Shown here: one piece after another, positions 36,600-45,523 of the stretch
Layout: each line of letters opens with the position of its first letter
Position numbering within the stretch: the stretch's first letter is position 1
Origin: Dechloromonas sp. CZR5
GTDB lineage: Bacteria > Pseudomonadota > Gammaproteobacteria > Burkholderiales > Rhodocyclaceae
Direction: 5' to 3'
Assembly (NCBI RefSeq): GCF_008711155.1
Contig: NZ_VUYQ01000004.1
Location: 266,459 to 330,458, forward strand
DNA: 64,000 nucleotides
Position numbers and translations under genes: made by a program
Notes under the pieces: generated by a model
The model's input: the letters and a program-made list of their open reading frames with translations, nothing else
Database searches by the model: none
Told to the model about the DNA's origin: nothing

Positions 36600-37781
36600 A
36601 TGAGCAAAGATGTTGTCGTTCTGAGTGCTGTTCGTTCCCCCATCGGTGCTTTCGGTGGTTCGCTGGCCGACATGGATCCGTGCGATCTGGGCGGTACCGT
36701 GATGAAGGAAGCGATCGCCCGTTCCGGCGTCGATCCGCAAGCCATCAACTACGTGACCGTCGGCACCACGATGCCAGTCGATTCCCGTTACGCCTACGTC
36801 TCCCGTGTTGCCTCCATTCAGGCCGGCCTACCGATGGATTCCGTCGCCATGCAGGTTTCCCGCCTGTGCGCCTCCGGCCTGCAAGCCATCGTCACCACTG
36901 CCCAGAACATCCTGCTTGGCGATTCCGACTACGGTATCGGCGGCGGCGTCGAAGTGATGTCCAAGGTGGCCTACCTGATGCCGGCACTGCGTTCCGGCGC
37001 CCGCATGGGCGACACCAAGGCCATTGATGCCATGGTTGCCGTGCTGACCGACCCGTTCGGCGTCGGCCACATGGGTATCACTGCCGAGAACCTGGCCGCC
37101 AAGCACGGTATTTCCCGTGAAGACCAGGACGCCTTTGCCGTCGAATCGCAGCGTCGTGCTGCTGCCGCCATCGACGCCGGCCACTTCAAGTCGCAGATCA
37201 TGCCGATCGTCAAGCAAACCCGTAAGGGCGAGGTTGTGTTCGACACCGACGAGCATCTGAAGCGTGGCACCACGATGGAGTCGCTGGCCAAGATGAAGCC
37301 GGCCTTCAAGAAGGACGGCACCGTCACCGCCGGTAACGCCTCCGGCATCAACGACGGCGCTGCCTTCTTCGTGCTCGCCGATGCTGCCAAGGCTGCAGCT
37401 GCCGGCCAGAAGCCGATTGCCCGCATGGTCTCCTATGCCGTTGCCGGCGTGCCGAACGACGTCATGGGCGAAGGCCCGATCCCGGCAACCAAGCTGGCCC
37501 TGAAGAAGGCCGGCCTGACCTTGGACCAGATGGACGTCATCGAATCCAACGAAGCCTTCGCCGCCCAGGCCCTGTCGGTTTCCAAGGTTCTCGGTCTCGA
37601 CCCGGCCAAGACCAACCCGAACGGCGGCGCCATCGCCCTCGGCCACCCGGTCGGCTGTTCCGGCGCCTTCATCGCCACCAAGGCGATCTACGAAATGAAC
37701 CGTATCGGCGGCAAGTACTGCCTGGTCACCATGTGTATCGGTGGTGGCCAGGGTATCGCCGTGATCTTCGAACGCGTCTAA
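36600..37781 (+). CDS. Acetyl-CoA acetyltransferase (thiolase)
   Basis: 393 residues. Catalytic Cys90 in SRLCASGLQAI, the GHPVGCSGA histidine loop and the second cysteine in MCIGGGQG are all present. It condenses two acetyl-CoA (or acetyl-CoA with propionyl-CoA) to a 3-ketoacyl-CoA, or works in the reverse direction. A role in polyhydroxyalkanoate synthesis is plausible since a phasin gene is encoded 4 kb away, but no phaB or phaC is in the window. A perfect AGGAGG precedes ATG 36600. Confidence 0.93.
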   Translation: MSKDVVVLSAVRSPIGAFGGSLADMDPCDLGGTVMKEAIARSGVDPQAINYVTVGTTMPVDSRYAYVSRVASIQAGLPMDSVAMQVSRLCASGLQAIVTTAQNILLGDSDYGIGGGVEVMSKVAYLMPALRSGARMGDTKAIDAMVAVLTDPFGVGHMGITAENLAAKHGISREDQDAFAVESQRRAAAAIDAGHFKSQIMPIVKQTRKGEVVFDTDEHLKRGTTMESLAKMKPAFKKDGTVTAGNASGINDGAAFFVLADAAKAAAAGQKPIARMVSYAVAGVPNDVMGEGPIPATKLALKKAGLTLDQMDVIESNEAFAAQALSVSKVLGLDPAKTNPNGGAIALGHPVGCSGAFIATKAIYEMNRIGGKYCLVTMCIGGGQGIAVIFERV

Positions 37782-37806
37782 GCGATTCGCGGTCGTTTCC
37801 GGAAAA

Positions 37807-37834
37807 CCCGCTGGAGAAATCCAGCGGGTTTTTT
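37807..37834 (+). terminator. Thiolase terminator
   Basis: CCCGCTGG-AGAAAT-CCAGCGGG with A's before and six T after, 25 bases past the stop. Confidence 0.9.
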
Positions 37835-37980
37835 ATTTGCACCATGTTGAAAATCAGGCGCACCTTTGCAGTGCGTCAATAGTCATGAAGTTGTATTCGG
37901 CGCATGATTTGATGGGTATTTCCGGGTGGCATGGAACCTGCTGAATCCGGAACAAGAGCTTCCTCAGCGACGAGTCCAAA

Positions 37981-39402
37981 ATGAACTTCTATAACGAGAT
38001 GTATGACGCCCAGTGCGGCGTCCGGGCGCACTACAAGGGGTACGAAGACTGGTTGAAGGCGACGCCGCCGGAGCGCATCGAGCGCAAGCGGGCGGAGGCC
38101 GATCTGGCCTTTCACCGGGTGGGCATTACCTTTGCGGTTTACGGCGAGGAAGCGGGCAAGGAGCGCCTGATTCCGTTCGACATCATTCCCCGGGTGATAC
38201 CTTCGGCCGAGTGGAAGGCGCTCCAGGCCGGCCTGCGCCAGCGGGTCAAGGCACTCAACATGTTCCTGTGGGATGTCTACCACGATCAGGAGATTCTCAA
38301 GGCGGGGATCATCCCGGCCGAGCAGGTGCTGAACAATGCGCAGTACCGCCCGATCATGAAAGGGATCGATGTGCCGGGGCGGATTTACGCGCACATCACC
38401 GGTGTCGACATCGTGCGTGCCGGCGCTGGCGAGTTCTATGTGCTCGAAGACAACCTGCGGGTGCCGTCGGGTGTCTCGTACATGCTCGAAGACCGCAAGA
38501 TGATGATGCGCCTGTTTCCGGAGCTGTTTGCCCGCCACAAGGTGGCACCGGTACAGCATTATCCGGACCTGCTGCTGGAGAAACTCCGTGCCGTCTCGCC
38601 CAATGGGATCGGCAACCCGACGGTGGTGGTCCTGACGCCCGGCGCCTACAACAGCGCCTATTTCGAACATACCTTCCTGGCCCAGCAGATGGGGGTGGAA
38701 CTGGTCGAGGGGCGCGATCTCTTCGTCAAGGACGATGTCGTGTACATGCGGACGACACAGGGTCCGCAGCGCGTCGATGTCATTTACCGCCGTATCGACG
38801 ACGACTTCCTCGATCCGCAGGTGTTCCGCGCCGATTCGGCCCTGGGCGTGCCCGGCCTGATGCAGGCTTACCGGGCCGGCAACGTCACGCTGGCCAACGC
38901 AGTCGGCACCGGTGTCGCCGACGACAAATCGATCTACCCCTATGTGCCCGACATGATCCGCTTCTACCTCGGCGAGGAACCGAAGCTGAACAATGTGCCG
39001 ACCTACATGTGCCGCAAGCCGGACGACCTGAAATATGTGCTCGATCATCTGCCGGAACTCGTCGTGAAGGAGGTGCACGGTGCCGGTGGCTACGGCATGC
39101 TGGTCGGCCCGGCCGCGACGAAGGAGCAGATCGCGCACTTTCGCCAGTTGCTGATTGCGAAACCGGACGGCTACATCGCCCAGCCGACGCTGGCACTGTC
39201 CAACTGCCCGACTTTCGTCGAGGAAGGAATTGCACTGCGCCACCTGGATTTGCGCCCCTTCGTCCTGTCCTCGGGCGAGTGCGTCAACATGGTGCCCGGT
39301 GGCCTGACCCGTGTCGCGCTGACCAAGGGCTCGCTGGTCGTCAATTCGTCGCAGGGCGGCGGTACCAAGGACACCTGGGTTCTGGAGGATGAGTCATGCT
39401 GA
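37981..39402 (+). CDS. Circularly permuted ATP-grasp protein (DUF404/DUF407)
   Basis: 473 residues of the circularly permuted ATP-grasp type 2 family, with FYVLEDNLRVPSGVSYMLE (ATP/metal region), a central VVLTPGAYNSAYFEHTFLAQQ and C-terminal VVKEVHGAGGYGMLVGP. Such proteins are predicted peptide or amide ligases and are nearly always paired with an alpha-E protein, as here. The pair often occurs with a transglutaminase-like protease; none is in this window. The substrate is unknown. A 199-base gap with no recognised promoter lies upstream. Confidence 0.9.
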   Translation: MNFYNEMYDAQCGVRAHYKGYEDWLKATPPERIERKRAEADLAFHRVGITFAVYGEEAGKERLIPFDIIPRVIPSAEWKALQAGLRQRVKALNMFLWDVYHDQEILKAGIIPAEQVLNNAQYRPIMKGIDVPGRIYAHITGVDIVRAGAGEFYVLEDNLRVPSGVSYMLEDRKMMMRLFPELFARHKVAPVQHYPDLLLEKLRAVSPNGIGNPTVVVLTPGAYNSAYFEHTFLAQQMGVELVEGRDLFVKDDVVYMRTTQGPQRVDVIYRRIDDDFLDPQVFRADSALGVPGLMQAYRAGNVTLANAVGTGVADDKSIYPYVPDMIRFYLGEEPKLNNVPTYMCRKPDDLKYVLDHLPELVVKEVHGAGGYGMLVGPAATKEQIAHFRQLLIAKPDGYIAQPTLALSNCPTFVEEGIALRHLDLRPFVLSSGECVNMVPGGLTRVALTKGSLVVNSSQGGGTKDTWVLEDESC

Positions 39403-40343
39403 GTCGTACTGCCGATCATTTGTTCTGGATGTCGCGCTATATCGAGCGCGCCGAGAATCTCGCCCGTCTGCTCGACGTGACTTACCAGATGTCGATGGTG
39501 CCGCAGTCCGAGGAGGCGGCCAACCAGAGCTGGAGTGCCATCATCGCGTTGAACAGCCTGGAGGAGGCGTATGCCGCCAAGTATTCCGCGGTCAACGGCG
39601 AGAACGTGCTGAAGTTCATGGTCAGCGACGCGGACAATTTCTCGTCCATCCATAGTTGCCTGCGCATGGCGCGGGAAAATGCCCATGCCGTGCGCGGTAC
39701 GCTGACCACGGAAATGTGGGAGACCTTGAACTTTACCTGGCTGGAGGCACGGGGGCGCACCTTCGAGCAACTGAATGCAGGCGGTATCGGCGAATATTTC
39801 GAATGGGTCAAGACACGCTCCTCGCTGATGCGCGGTACGACGCTGGGCACGCTGCTGCAGGACGAGGCCTATCACTTCATCCGCCTCGGCACGCTGCTCG
39901 AACGAGCCGACAACACGGCGCGCATCCTCGATTTCAAATACCACGTGCTGCGCCCGCATGGCGACGAAGGGGCAACCGACTTCTACCAGTGGGCGGCGCT
40001 GCTGCGTTCGGTGTCGGCCTTCGAGGTCTATCGCAAGGTGTATCGCGATGTGATCACGCCGGACCGCGTGGCGGAGCTGCTGATCCTCAACAAGGACATG
40101 CCGCGTTCGCTGCATTTCTGCCTGAATGGCGTGATCAAGAATCTGGACCTGATCGCCAATCGGCAGTCGGGCGAAACCCTGCGTCAGGGTGGGTTGCTGC
40201 ATGCCCAACTGCACTACGGGCGGATCGGCGACATTCTGGAGCACGGCCTGCACGAATGGCTGGAGGACTTCATGGACCGCATTTACTTGCTCGGCGACGG
40301 AATCAGCAAGGATTTCCTGGTCCCGATGGCCGAGGCGAGCTGA
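39396..40343 (+). CDS. Alpha-E domain protein (DUF403)
   Basis: 315 residues, all helical, starting MLSRTADHLFWMSRYIERAENLARLLDV, the standard start of alpha-E domains. It overlaps the ATP-grasp gene by 7 bases. It probably works with the ATP-grasp protein in an uncharacterised peptide-modification pathway. Confidence 0.9.
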   Translation: MLSRTADHLFWMSRYIERAENLARLLDVTYQMSMVPQSEEAANQSWSAIIALNSLEEAYAAKYSAVNGENVLKFMVSDADNFSSIHSCLRMARENAHAVRGTLTTEMWETLNFTWLEARGRTFEQLNAGGIGEYFEWVKTRSSLMRGTTLGTLLQDEAYHFIRLGTLLERADNTARILDFKYHVLRPHGDEGATDFYQWAALLRSVSAFEVYRKVYRDVITPDRVAELLILNKDMPRSLHFCLNGVIKNLDLIANRQSGETLRQGGLLHAQLHYGRIGDILEHGLHEWLEDFMDRIYLLGDGISKDFLVPMAEAS

Positions 40344-40364
40344 TGCGGCAGGCATGACCTGGAC

Positions 40365-40389
40365 GAGGCCCGGCTTGCTCGGGCCTTTT
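40365..40389 (+). terminator. Terminator of the ATP-grasp/alpha-E operon
   Basis: AGGCCCG-GCTTGCT-CGGGCCT followed by T's (40385-40389), about 22 bases after the stop. Confidence 0.85.
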
Positions 40390-40526
40390 TCATGAGGGAG
40401 TGCGGCGTGGTTTATTTTCCGAAATACCAAAATGAATCCGGCAATGAACGGCGGCTGGCTTTAAACTGCGAACCTCGCGAACGCCAGCCGATGTTCGGTT
40501 GATCTTTGCTTTTCTCAAGGCCGTCC

Positions 40527-41012
40527 ATGTACCCGATTCACGATCATGATCCGCTTCTCCTGCTTGCCACGGCACTCGCCGCCAAGCGCCGCCCAGCCGA
40601 ACTGCCTGAAATCATGGCCGCCATCGACCTGATTCAGGGCAATATCCCGAACGAGGAAAAGCTCAGTGAAGCTTTCGTCCGCCTGGGCCAAAATGGTCTG
40701 CTGCTTGCGCTCGACGGCGGGGTGGCCTTGACCCCGGCAGCCGAGAGCCAGATCGAAGCCCTGCCGCGCAAGGGTGAGATGGCCGATCGCCTGAGCGCCT
40801 TGCGCAGCCTGCTGGCAGCCTATACGACCGCTGGCGATGCTGAAGCCGTGGCCATTCCGGCTGAACAGCTGCGCGCCGCCATGCTGGCCCATCGCGCGGC
40901 GGCGGCCGGCGGGGGCAAGAACCTGCTCGTGCCCAAACCGAAGCCGGAAGCCGCCAAGGCCCGTCCCGGCCAGCGCCAGCGCAAGCCGCTGCCCAAACAG
41001 CGCAAGCGCTGA
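40527..41012 (+). CDS. Hypothetical protein with very basic C-terminus
   Basis: 161 residues. Residues 1-120 look like a winged-helix-like or all-alpha fold (NEEKLSEAFVRLGQNGLLLALDGGVALTPAAE could be helix, helix and wing). The last 35 residues are dense in Lys, Arg and Pro (GQRQRKPLPKQRKR), which suggests nucleic-acid binding. The start MYPIHDHDP at 40527 has AAGG upstream. I do not recognise a named family. Confidence 0.7.
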   Translation: MYPIHDHDPLLLLATALAAKRRPAELPEIMAAIDLIQGNIPNEEKLSEAFVRLGQNGLLLALDGGVALTPAAESQIEALPRKGEMADRLSALRSLLAAYTTAGDAEAVAIPAEQLRAAMLAHRAAAAGGGKNLLVPKPKPEAAKARPGQRQRKPLPKQRKR

Positions 41013-41081
41013 TTTCCCTCGCGAAAGGCAGCCTGCCGATTTAACCTCACCACGACCGGCGCGAATCCGGTTGGCTCAGGA

Positions 41082-41312
41082 ATGGTCCAAGAACAACCGA
41101 ACAACCCGCTGCATGGCGTGAAGCTGGAAATGATCCTGCAGCAGCTCGTCGCGCATTACGGCTGGGATGAACTGGGGCGGCAGATCGACATCCGCTGTTT
41201 CAACCACGAGCCGAGCATCGCCTCCAGTCTCAAGTTCCTGCGCCGTACACCGTGGGCAAGGGAGCGGGTCGAGTCGCTGTACCTTTACATGCTGCGCTCG
41301 GCTGCGCGCTGA
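41082..41312 (+). CDS. VF530-family DNA-binding protein
   Basis: 76 residues, nearly all in the VF530 (DUF2132) pattern: [48 protein letters not shown]. Structural family members bind double-stranded DNA. The gene directly precedes the arsenate-reductase-like gene by 18 bases. Confidence 0.9.
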   Translation: MVQEQPNNPLHGVKLEMILQQLVAHYGWDELGRQIDIRCFNHEPSIASSLKFLRRTPWARERVESLYLYMLRSAAR

Positions 41313-41330
41313 GCGGGGGAGGGAAAGTAC

Positions 41331-41744
41331 ATGTCGCCATTGAAAGTCGTGCTGGTGCTGTGTACCGGGAATTCCTGCCGCTCCCAGATGGGCGAGGCGA
41401 TCCTGAACCACGATCTGGCGGGCAGGGTACGCGCCCTGTCGGCGGGTACGCAGCCGCAAGCCAAGGTGGCGGACGGCGCGATAGAGGCTTTGCACCTGGC
41501 CGGCCTGCCGACCGATGGCCTGTTCCCGAAAGATGTGGAGAGCGTGATGGGGACGGCGATTGATCTGGTGGTCAGCGTCTGCGACAACGCCAAGGAAACC
41601 TGCCCGGTTTTTCCGTATCCGGTGCCGCGCATCCATGTTGGTTTTCACGATCCGCACGGAGAAAGCCTGGAAAGCTTCATTGCCGTGCGCGACGATATTC
41701 GTGCCCGGCTGGCTCCAGCTGTTCGCGTTGCCTTGGGGTTGTAG
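41331..41744 (+). CDS. Arsenate reductase (thioredoxin type)/low-molecular-weight phosphatase-like protein
   Basis: 137 residues. The P-loop CTGNSCRSQM (Cys11) and the later pair VCDNAKETCPVFP resemble the thioredoxin-coupled ArsC of Gram-positive bacteria and some proteobacteria, where three cysteines relay the disulfide. Low-molecular-weight tyrosine phosphatases share the P-loop but lack the later pair, so arsenate reductase is preferred. No arsenic efflux gene is near. GGGAGGGAAA precedes the ATG. Confidence 0.85.
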   Translation: MSPLKVVLVLCTGNSCRSQMGEAILNHDLAGRVRALSAGTQPQAKVADGAIEALHLAGLPTDGLFPKDVESVMGTAIDLVVSVCDNAKETCPVFPYPVPRIHVGFHDPHGESLESFIAVRDDIRARLAPAVRVALGL

Positions 41745-41754
41745 AAGCAGGCAG

Positions 41755-41779
41755 AAAAAAGCCCGCGTCAGGCGCGGGC
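41755..41779 (-). terminator. Terminator of phaP (minus strand)
   Basis: GCCCGCG-TCAGG-CGCGGGC with six A's at 41755-41760 that become a U tract on the minus strand transcript. It also lies just past the arsenate-reductase stop and may serve both. Confidence 0.85.
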
Positions 41780-41804
41780 TTCGGATGGCTGAAAAACAGC
41801 CGGA

Positions 41805-42347
41805 TTACTTGCCGGAAGCCTTCTTGGCGGCCTTGACAGTGGCGCTGGTGGCGGCGGCGATGTTGCTCTGGGTCAGGTCGGTCACTTGCTGGGCGGCCTT
41901 GCGCATGTTGTCGAAGGCCGAGTTGGCGGCGGCGATGGCGCTTTGCACGGCAGCGACGGCAACGTCGGAGCCGGCCGGAGCGGACTTGGCGGCCTTTTCC
42001 AGCATGCCGGCAACGTTCTTCTGGAAGTCACCGAACTGGGCTTCGACCATCTTGGCCATTTGCTCTTGCATCTGGGCAGAGATTTCGTAAACCGATTTGC
42101 CGTAGGCGACAGCCTTCTCGACGCCGGGTTGAGCCAGCGAAGCCTGGATGGCGGCGACATCCTTGACGTCCTTGGCTGCCATCAGGGCCTTGGCATTGGC
42201 GGCGGAGTCTTCGAGCACCGAACGGGCGGTTTCGAGATTCAGGGTGGCGATACGCTCGGCAGAAGCCAGGGCGGTGTTGGCAACGGCCAGAAGGGAATCA
42301 ACGGCAGCTTTGTTGGCGGCAGCGAACTGTTCGGGATTGATAGACAT
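41805..42347 (-). CDS. phaP: Phasin (polyhydroxyalkanoate granule protein)
   Basis: 180 residues, wholly helical and amphipathic, matching the phasin_2 pattern MSINPEQFAAANKAAVDSLLAVANTALASAERIATLNLE. Phasins coat PHA granules and limit their size. Ala is very frequent and the C-terminus is lysine-rich (VKAAKKASGK). AAGGAG lies 7 bases before the ATG at 42347. Upstream frame extensions enter the AT-rich promoter region and are unlikely to be translated. Two candidate PhaR-type sites lie upstream. Confidence 0.92.
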   Translation of the reverse strand: MSINPEQFAAANKAAVDSLLAVANTALASAERIATLNLETARSVLEDSAANAKALMAAKDVKDVAAIQASLAQPGVEKAVAYGKSVYEISAQMQEQMAKMVEAQFGDFQKNVAGMLEKAAKSAPAGSDVAVAAVQSAIAAANSAFDNMRKAAQQVTDLTQSNIAAATSATVKAAKKASGK

Positions 42348-42415
42348 CGGAGGCTCCTTAAATTGGAAATTAATAATTACAACGGGTCGATTGTAACAAT
42401 ATTCAGTGGACATTG

Positions 42416-42426
42416 TTGCACCGCAG
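42416..42426. promoter_or_regulatory. PhaR-like motif 1 upstream of phaP
   Basis: TTGC-ACC-GCAG resembles the CTGC-N3/4-GCAG element bound by PhaR in Paracoccus and Rhodobacter. A perfect palindrome CAGCATGCTG overlaps its end. Confidence 0.35.
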
Positions 42427-42567
42427 CATGCTGTATGGTTGATGTAAATCAAGTGCTGTCGCTTTTTTGTTGAATGTAGTGGCGAATTTCTAGCTTATGG
42501 AAATAAACAAGCGTTTGTTTCTCTGTGCGTGAAAGATGAAGGAGGGGTGGCTTGTGCCCCCTTCATG

Positions 42568-42578
42568 TTGCTGTGCAA
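42568..42578. promoter_or_regulatory. PhaR-like motif 2 upstream of phaP
   Basis: TTGC-TGT-GCAA, a perfect inverted repeat of the same type as motif 1, 152 bases further from phaP. Confidence 0.3.
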
Positions 42579-42721
42579 CACTGTAATGCCATCGTGCTGG
42601 ATGCTGCCTTGTTTGCGCTGCCATTGCGATGATTAATTCAAGCCTCGTTTGTTGATTCCGGCGAGCCGAAAAGCGCGTCAGGAGTGCGAAATGCAGGCAT
42701 CCCGATGCGGGAGACGGCGTT

Positions 42722-42737
42722 GTGCGGAATTCCGCAC
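42722..42737. promoter_or_regulatory. 16-bp perfect palindrome, candidate activator site for the ABC importer operon
   Basis: GTGCGGAATTCCGCAC. Its centre is about 128 bases upstream of the predicted sigma-54 transcription start at about 42858, a normal place for an enhancer site of a DctD-type regulator such as the one encoded in the same operon. Confidence 0.5.
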
Positions 42738-42831
42738 GATTTGGCTATGAAAATCCGGGTTTTCGCATTTGTTGGGCGTTGGCGCCCATTGAAATAACCG
42801 TCAATACAATGGGTTGCCGCCTTTTTCGTGC

Positions 42832-42847
42832 TGGCATGCCTCCTGCG
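42832..42847 (+). promoter_or_regulatory. Sigma-54 promoter of the ABC importer/two-component operon
   Basis: TGGCATG-CCTC-CTGCG fits TGGCACG-N4-TTGCA with GG and GC 12 bases apart and two mismatches. Start of transcription is expected near 42858, 41 bases before the first ATG. Confidence 0.6.
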
Positions 42848-42898
42848 ATAGGTAATCGTCCGCCAAGCGGATCTGACTAAAACCCGGAGGAGCGTTCC

Positions 42899-43879
42899 AT
42901 GCAAAAAAACATTCGTCTTGCCGTCCTGGCCAGCCTTGGCCTGACTACACCGTTTCTGACCCAAGCTCAGGCACCTGATGTCGTTCGACTCGGCAATCTG
43001 AAATTCGCCCATTACGGCGCGGTGTCGTACATGAAGGAAGCCTGCGGCAAGTACAACCTGAAGGTCGAGGAACGCATGTTCCCGAAGGGGCCGGACATCA
43101 TGCCGGCGATTGTCGCCGGGGAGATCGACATTGCGGCGCTGGCCTCCGATGGCGCCATCTCCGGGCGGGCCAATGGCGTGCCGATCGTCACCGTAGCCGG
43201 CTTTGCCAAGGGCGGCGCGCGCATCGTCGCCGGCACCGACAGCGGCATCAAGTCGCTGCAGGACATGAAGGGCAAGAAGGTCGGGGTGACCCGCGGTGGC
43301 GCGCACGAGCTGCTGCTCTACGCCGAACTGGAAAAGGCCGGCCTGACCTGGTCGGACAAGCCGGGCAAGGACGTGCAGATCGTCTTCCTCGCCTTCGCCG
43401 ATCTCAACCAGGCATTGGCTGCCAAGCAGATCGACGCCATGTGCCAGTCGGAGCCGCAGTCCTCGCAGGCGCTCAACAAGAAGTTCGGGGTCGAGATCAT
43501 GAAGCCCTACACGACCAAGATGGGCGAGCCGGTGCGCCTGCTGGTCATGACTGAGAAGATGTACAACGAGAAGAAGGACGTTGCGCAGCGCCTGATGAAG
43601 TGTTTTGTCGAGACCACCACGCTGTTCAACAACGACACTGCGCTGGCCGAAAAATACGTGCGCGATCAGATGTTCAAGGGGCAGATCACCTCACAGGATT
43701 TCAGGGACGCGATGGACAACGCCGACTACACCTATGATGTTTCGCTGGAACATGTCGATATCACTACCGACTACATGAACAAGTATGGCGTCGGTCGCAT
43801 GAGCAAGCCGCTGAAGGCCTCTGAGTGGGTGAAGCTTGACCTGCTGCAGAAGGCCAAGGCGGACCTGAAGGTGAAATGA
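42899..43879 (+). CDS. ABC transporter substrate-binding protein (NMT1/SsuA-like)
   Basis: 326 residues with a signal peptide (cleavage after TQAQA). The class pattern of NMT1/taurine/nitrate-type binding proteins is visible: GPDIMPAIVAGEIDIAALASDGAI, then SGIKSLQDMKGKKVGVTRGGAHELLL. The ligand is unknown; candidates are sulfonates, aromatic acids or pyrimidine precursors. It is first in an operon with permease, ATPase and two-component genes. GGAGGAG precedes the ATG. Confidence 0.88.
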   Translation: MQKNIRLAVLASLGLTTPFLTQAQAPDVVRLGNLKFAHYGAVSYMKEACGKYNLKVEERMFPKGPDIMPAIVAGEIDIAALASDGAISGRANGVPIVTVAGFAKGGARIVAGTDSGIKSLQDMKGKKVGVTRGGAHELLLYAELEKAGLTWSDKPGKDVQIVFLAFADLNQALAAKQIDAMCQSEPQSSQALNKKFGVEIMKPYTTKMGEPVRLLVMTEKMYNEKKDVAQRLMKCFVETTTLFNNDTALAEKYVRDQMFKGQITSQDFRDAMDNADYTYDVSLEHVDITTDYMNKYGVGRMSKPLKASEWVKLDLLQKAKADLKVK

Positions 43880-43883
43880 GGTC

Positions 43884-44699
43884 ATGATGCGCAAGATCAA
43901 AGACTTCGCCCACGGCGCGCTGGTTCCGGTTCTGGTGCTCATCCTCTGGGAAGCCTGCTCGCGGGCAGGCCTGTTCTCGGCGGTCGTGATGCCGGCGCCG
44001 TCGGCCGTTGCCGCCAAGTGGTGGGCCTACCTGCTGCCGGCGCAAGCCCAGGAAGCAGGGCAATCCTGGCTGGCCTGGGCCTTCTCCGGCGAACTGCTGC
44101 ATGACGCCTACTCCAGCCTCTACCGCGTCATCGCCGGCTTCATCATCGGCGCCGGCCTGGCCCTGCCGCTCGGTCTGCTGATGGGCGCCAACACCCGCAT
44201 CTACGCCCTGTTCAACCCGCTGATGCAAATCCTGCGGCCGATCCCGCCCATTGCCTACATCCCGCTCGCCATCCTGTGGTTCGGCCTGGGCAATCCCCCG
44301 TCCTTCTTCCTGATCGCCATCGGCGCCTTCTTCCCGGTCCTGATGAACACCATCGCCGGCGTGCGTCAGGTGGATGGCATCTACCTGCGGGCGGCACGCA
44401 ACCTCGGCGTTGGACAATGGACCATGTTCACCCGCGTCATCCTCCCCGCCGCTACACCCTACATCCTCGCCGGCGTGCGCATCGGCATCGGCACCGCCTT
44501 CATCGTCGTCATCGTCTCCGAAATGATCGCCGTCAATGACGGACTGGGCTTTCGCATCCTCGAAGCCCGCGAATTCATGTGGTCCGACAAGATCATCGCC
44601 GGCATGATCACCATCGGTCTGCTTGGCCTGGCCATCGACACGGCGGTGAGCCGCCTCAACAACCACCTGCTGCGCTGGCACCGTGGCCTGGAGCACTAA
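43884..44699 (+). CDS. ABC transporter permease (SsuC/TauC-like)
   Basis: 271 residues with six membrane segments and the permease EAA-type loop GVRQVDGIYLRAARNLGVGQWTMFTRVILPAATPYI. It starts 4 bases after the binding protein; the next codon is also ATG. It forms the membrane channel of this importer. Confidence 0.92.
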   Translation: MMRKIKDFAHGALVPVLVLILWEACSRAGLFSAVVMPAPSAVAAKWWAYLLPAQAQEAGQSWLAWAFSGELLHDAYSSLYRVIAGFIIGAGLALPLGLLMGANTRIYALFNPLMQILRPIPPIAYIPLAILWFGLGNPPSFFLIAIGAFFPVLMNTIAGVRQVDGIYLRAARNLGVGQWTMFTRVILPAATPYILAGVRIGIGTAFIVVIVSEMIAVNDGLGFRILEAREFMWSDKIIAGMITIGLLGLAIDTAVSRLNNHLLRWHRGLEH

Positions 44700-44700
44700 C

Positions 44701-45495
44701 ATGAGCAGCCCCATCCTGATCGACAACGTGCAAAAAGTCTTCAAGACTCCTGGCGGCGACGTCGTGGCCCTCAAAGACATCAACCTCACCATCCAGCCCG
44801 GCGAATTCGTCTGCCTGCTCGGCCCCTCGGGCTGCGGCAAATCCACCCTGCTCAACGCCGTGGCCGGTTTCCAGGCGCCCTCCGACGGGCAGATCGTCAT
44901 CGACCAGAAAGCCATCCGCTCCCCCGGCCCGGACCGCGGCATGGTCTTCCAGGAATACGCACTCTTCCCGTGGATGAGTGTGGCGCAGAACATCGCCTTC
45001 GGCCTCGAAGTACAGAAGAAGGAAAAAGCCGAGATCGGCCTCGTGGTCAATCAACTGCTCGACCTGCTGCACCTCAAGGACTTCCGCGACCGCTTCCCGA
45101 AAGACCTCTCCGGCGGCATGCGCCAGCGGGTGGCGATTGCCCGCGTGCTTGCGCTCGACTCGCCGATCATGCTGATGGACGAGCCGTTCGGCGCGCTCGA
45201 CGCGCTGACCCGGCGCAACCTGCAGGACGAGCTGCTGCGCATCTGGGAAAAGCTGGGCAAGACCATCCTCTTCGTGACGCACTCGATCGAGGAGTCGATC
45301 TACCTGGCCGACCGCATCGTGGTGATGACCTACCGTCCCGGCACGGTGAAGCGGGACCAGATTGTGGCCATGCCGCGCCCGCGCGATCCGGCGTCGCCCG
45401 CGTTCAACGACCTCAAGCGCGAACTGGGGCGGCTGGTCATGGAAGAGCAGCAGCGTCATGCCGATGCCGAAATGAAGCTGGCGGCAGTCGACTGA
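44701..45495 (+). CDS. ABC transporter ATP-binding protein (SsuB/TauB-like)
   Basis: 264 residues with Walker A GPSGCGKST, Q-loop FQEYALFPW, signature LSGGMRQRVAIAR, Walker B IMLMDEPFGALD and H-loop VTHSIEES. It powers the importer with the two preceding genes. GGAG before ATG 44701. The sensor kinase gene follows after 28 bases. Confidence 0.95.
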   Translation: MSSPILIDNVQKVFKTPGGDVVALKDINLTIQPGEFVCLLGPSGCGKSTLLNAVAGFQAPSDGQIVIDQKAIRSPGPDRGMVFQEYALFPWMSVAQNIAFGLEVQKKEKAEIGLVVNQLLDLLHLKDFRDRFPKDLSGGMRQRVAIARVLALDSPIMLMDEPFGALDALTRRNLQDELLRIWEKLGKTILFVTHSIEESIYLADRIVVMTYRPGTVKRDQIVAMPRPRDPASPAFNDLKRELGRLVMEEQQRHADAEMKLAAVD

Positions 45496-45523
45496 GTACC
45501 TGCCAAACCGTTAGGATGACGGC

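Larger units (their letters stand above)
42348..42898. other. 551-base divergent intergenic region between phaP and the ABC importer
   Basis: No gene was found. It holds an AT-rich phaP promoter area (minus-strand TTACAAT near 42395), two TTGC-N3-GCAR motifs, the palindrome CAGCATGCTG (42424-42433), a 16-bp perfect palindrome (42722-42737) and a sigma-54 promoter (42832-42847). Confidence 0.6.
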
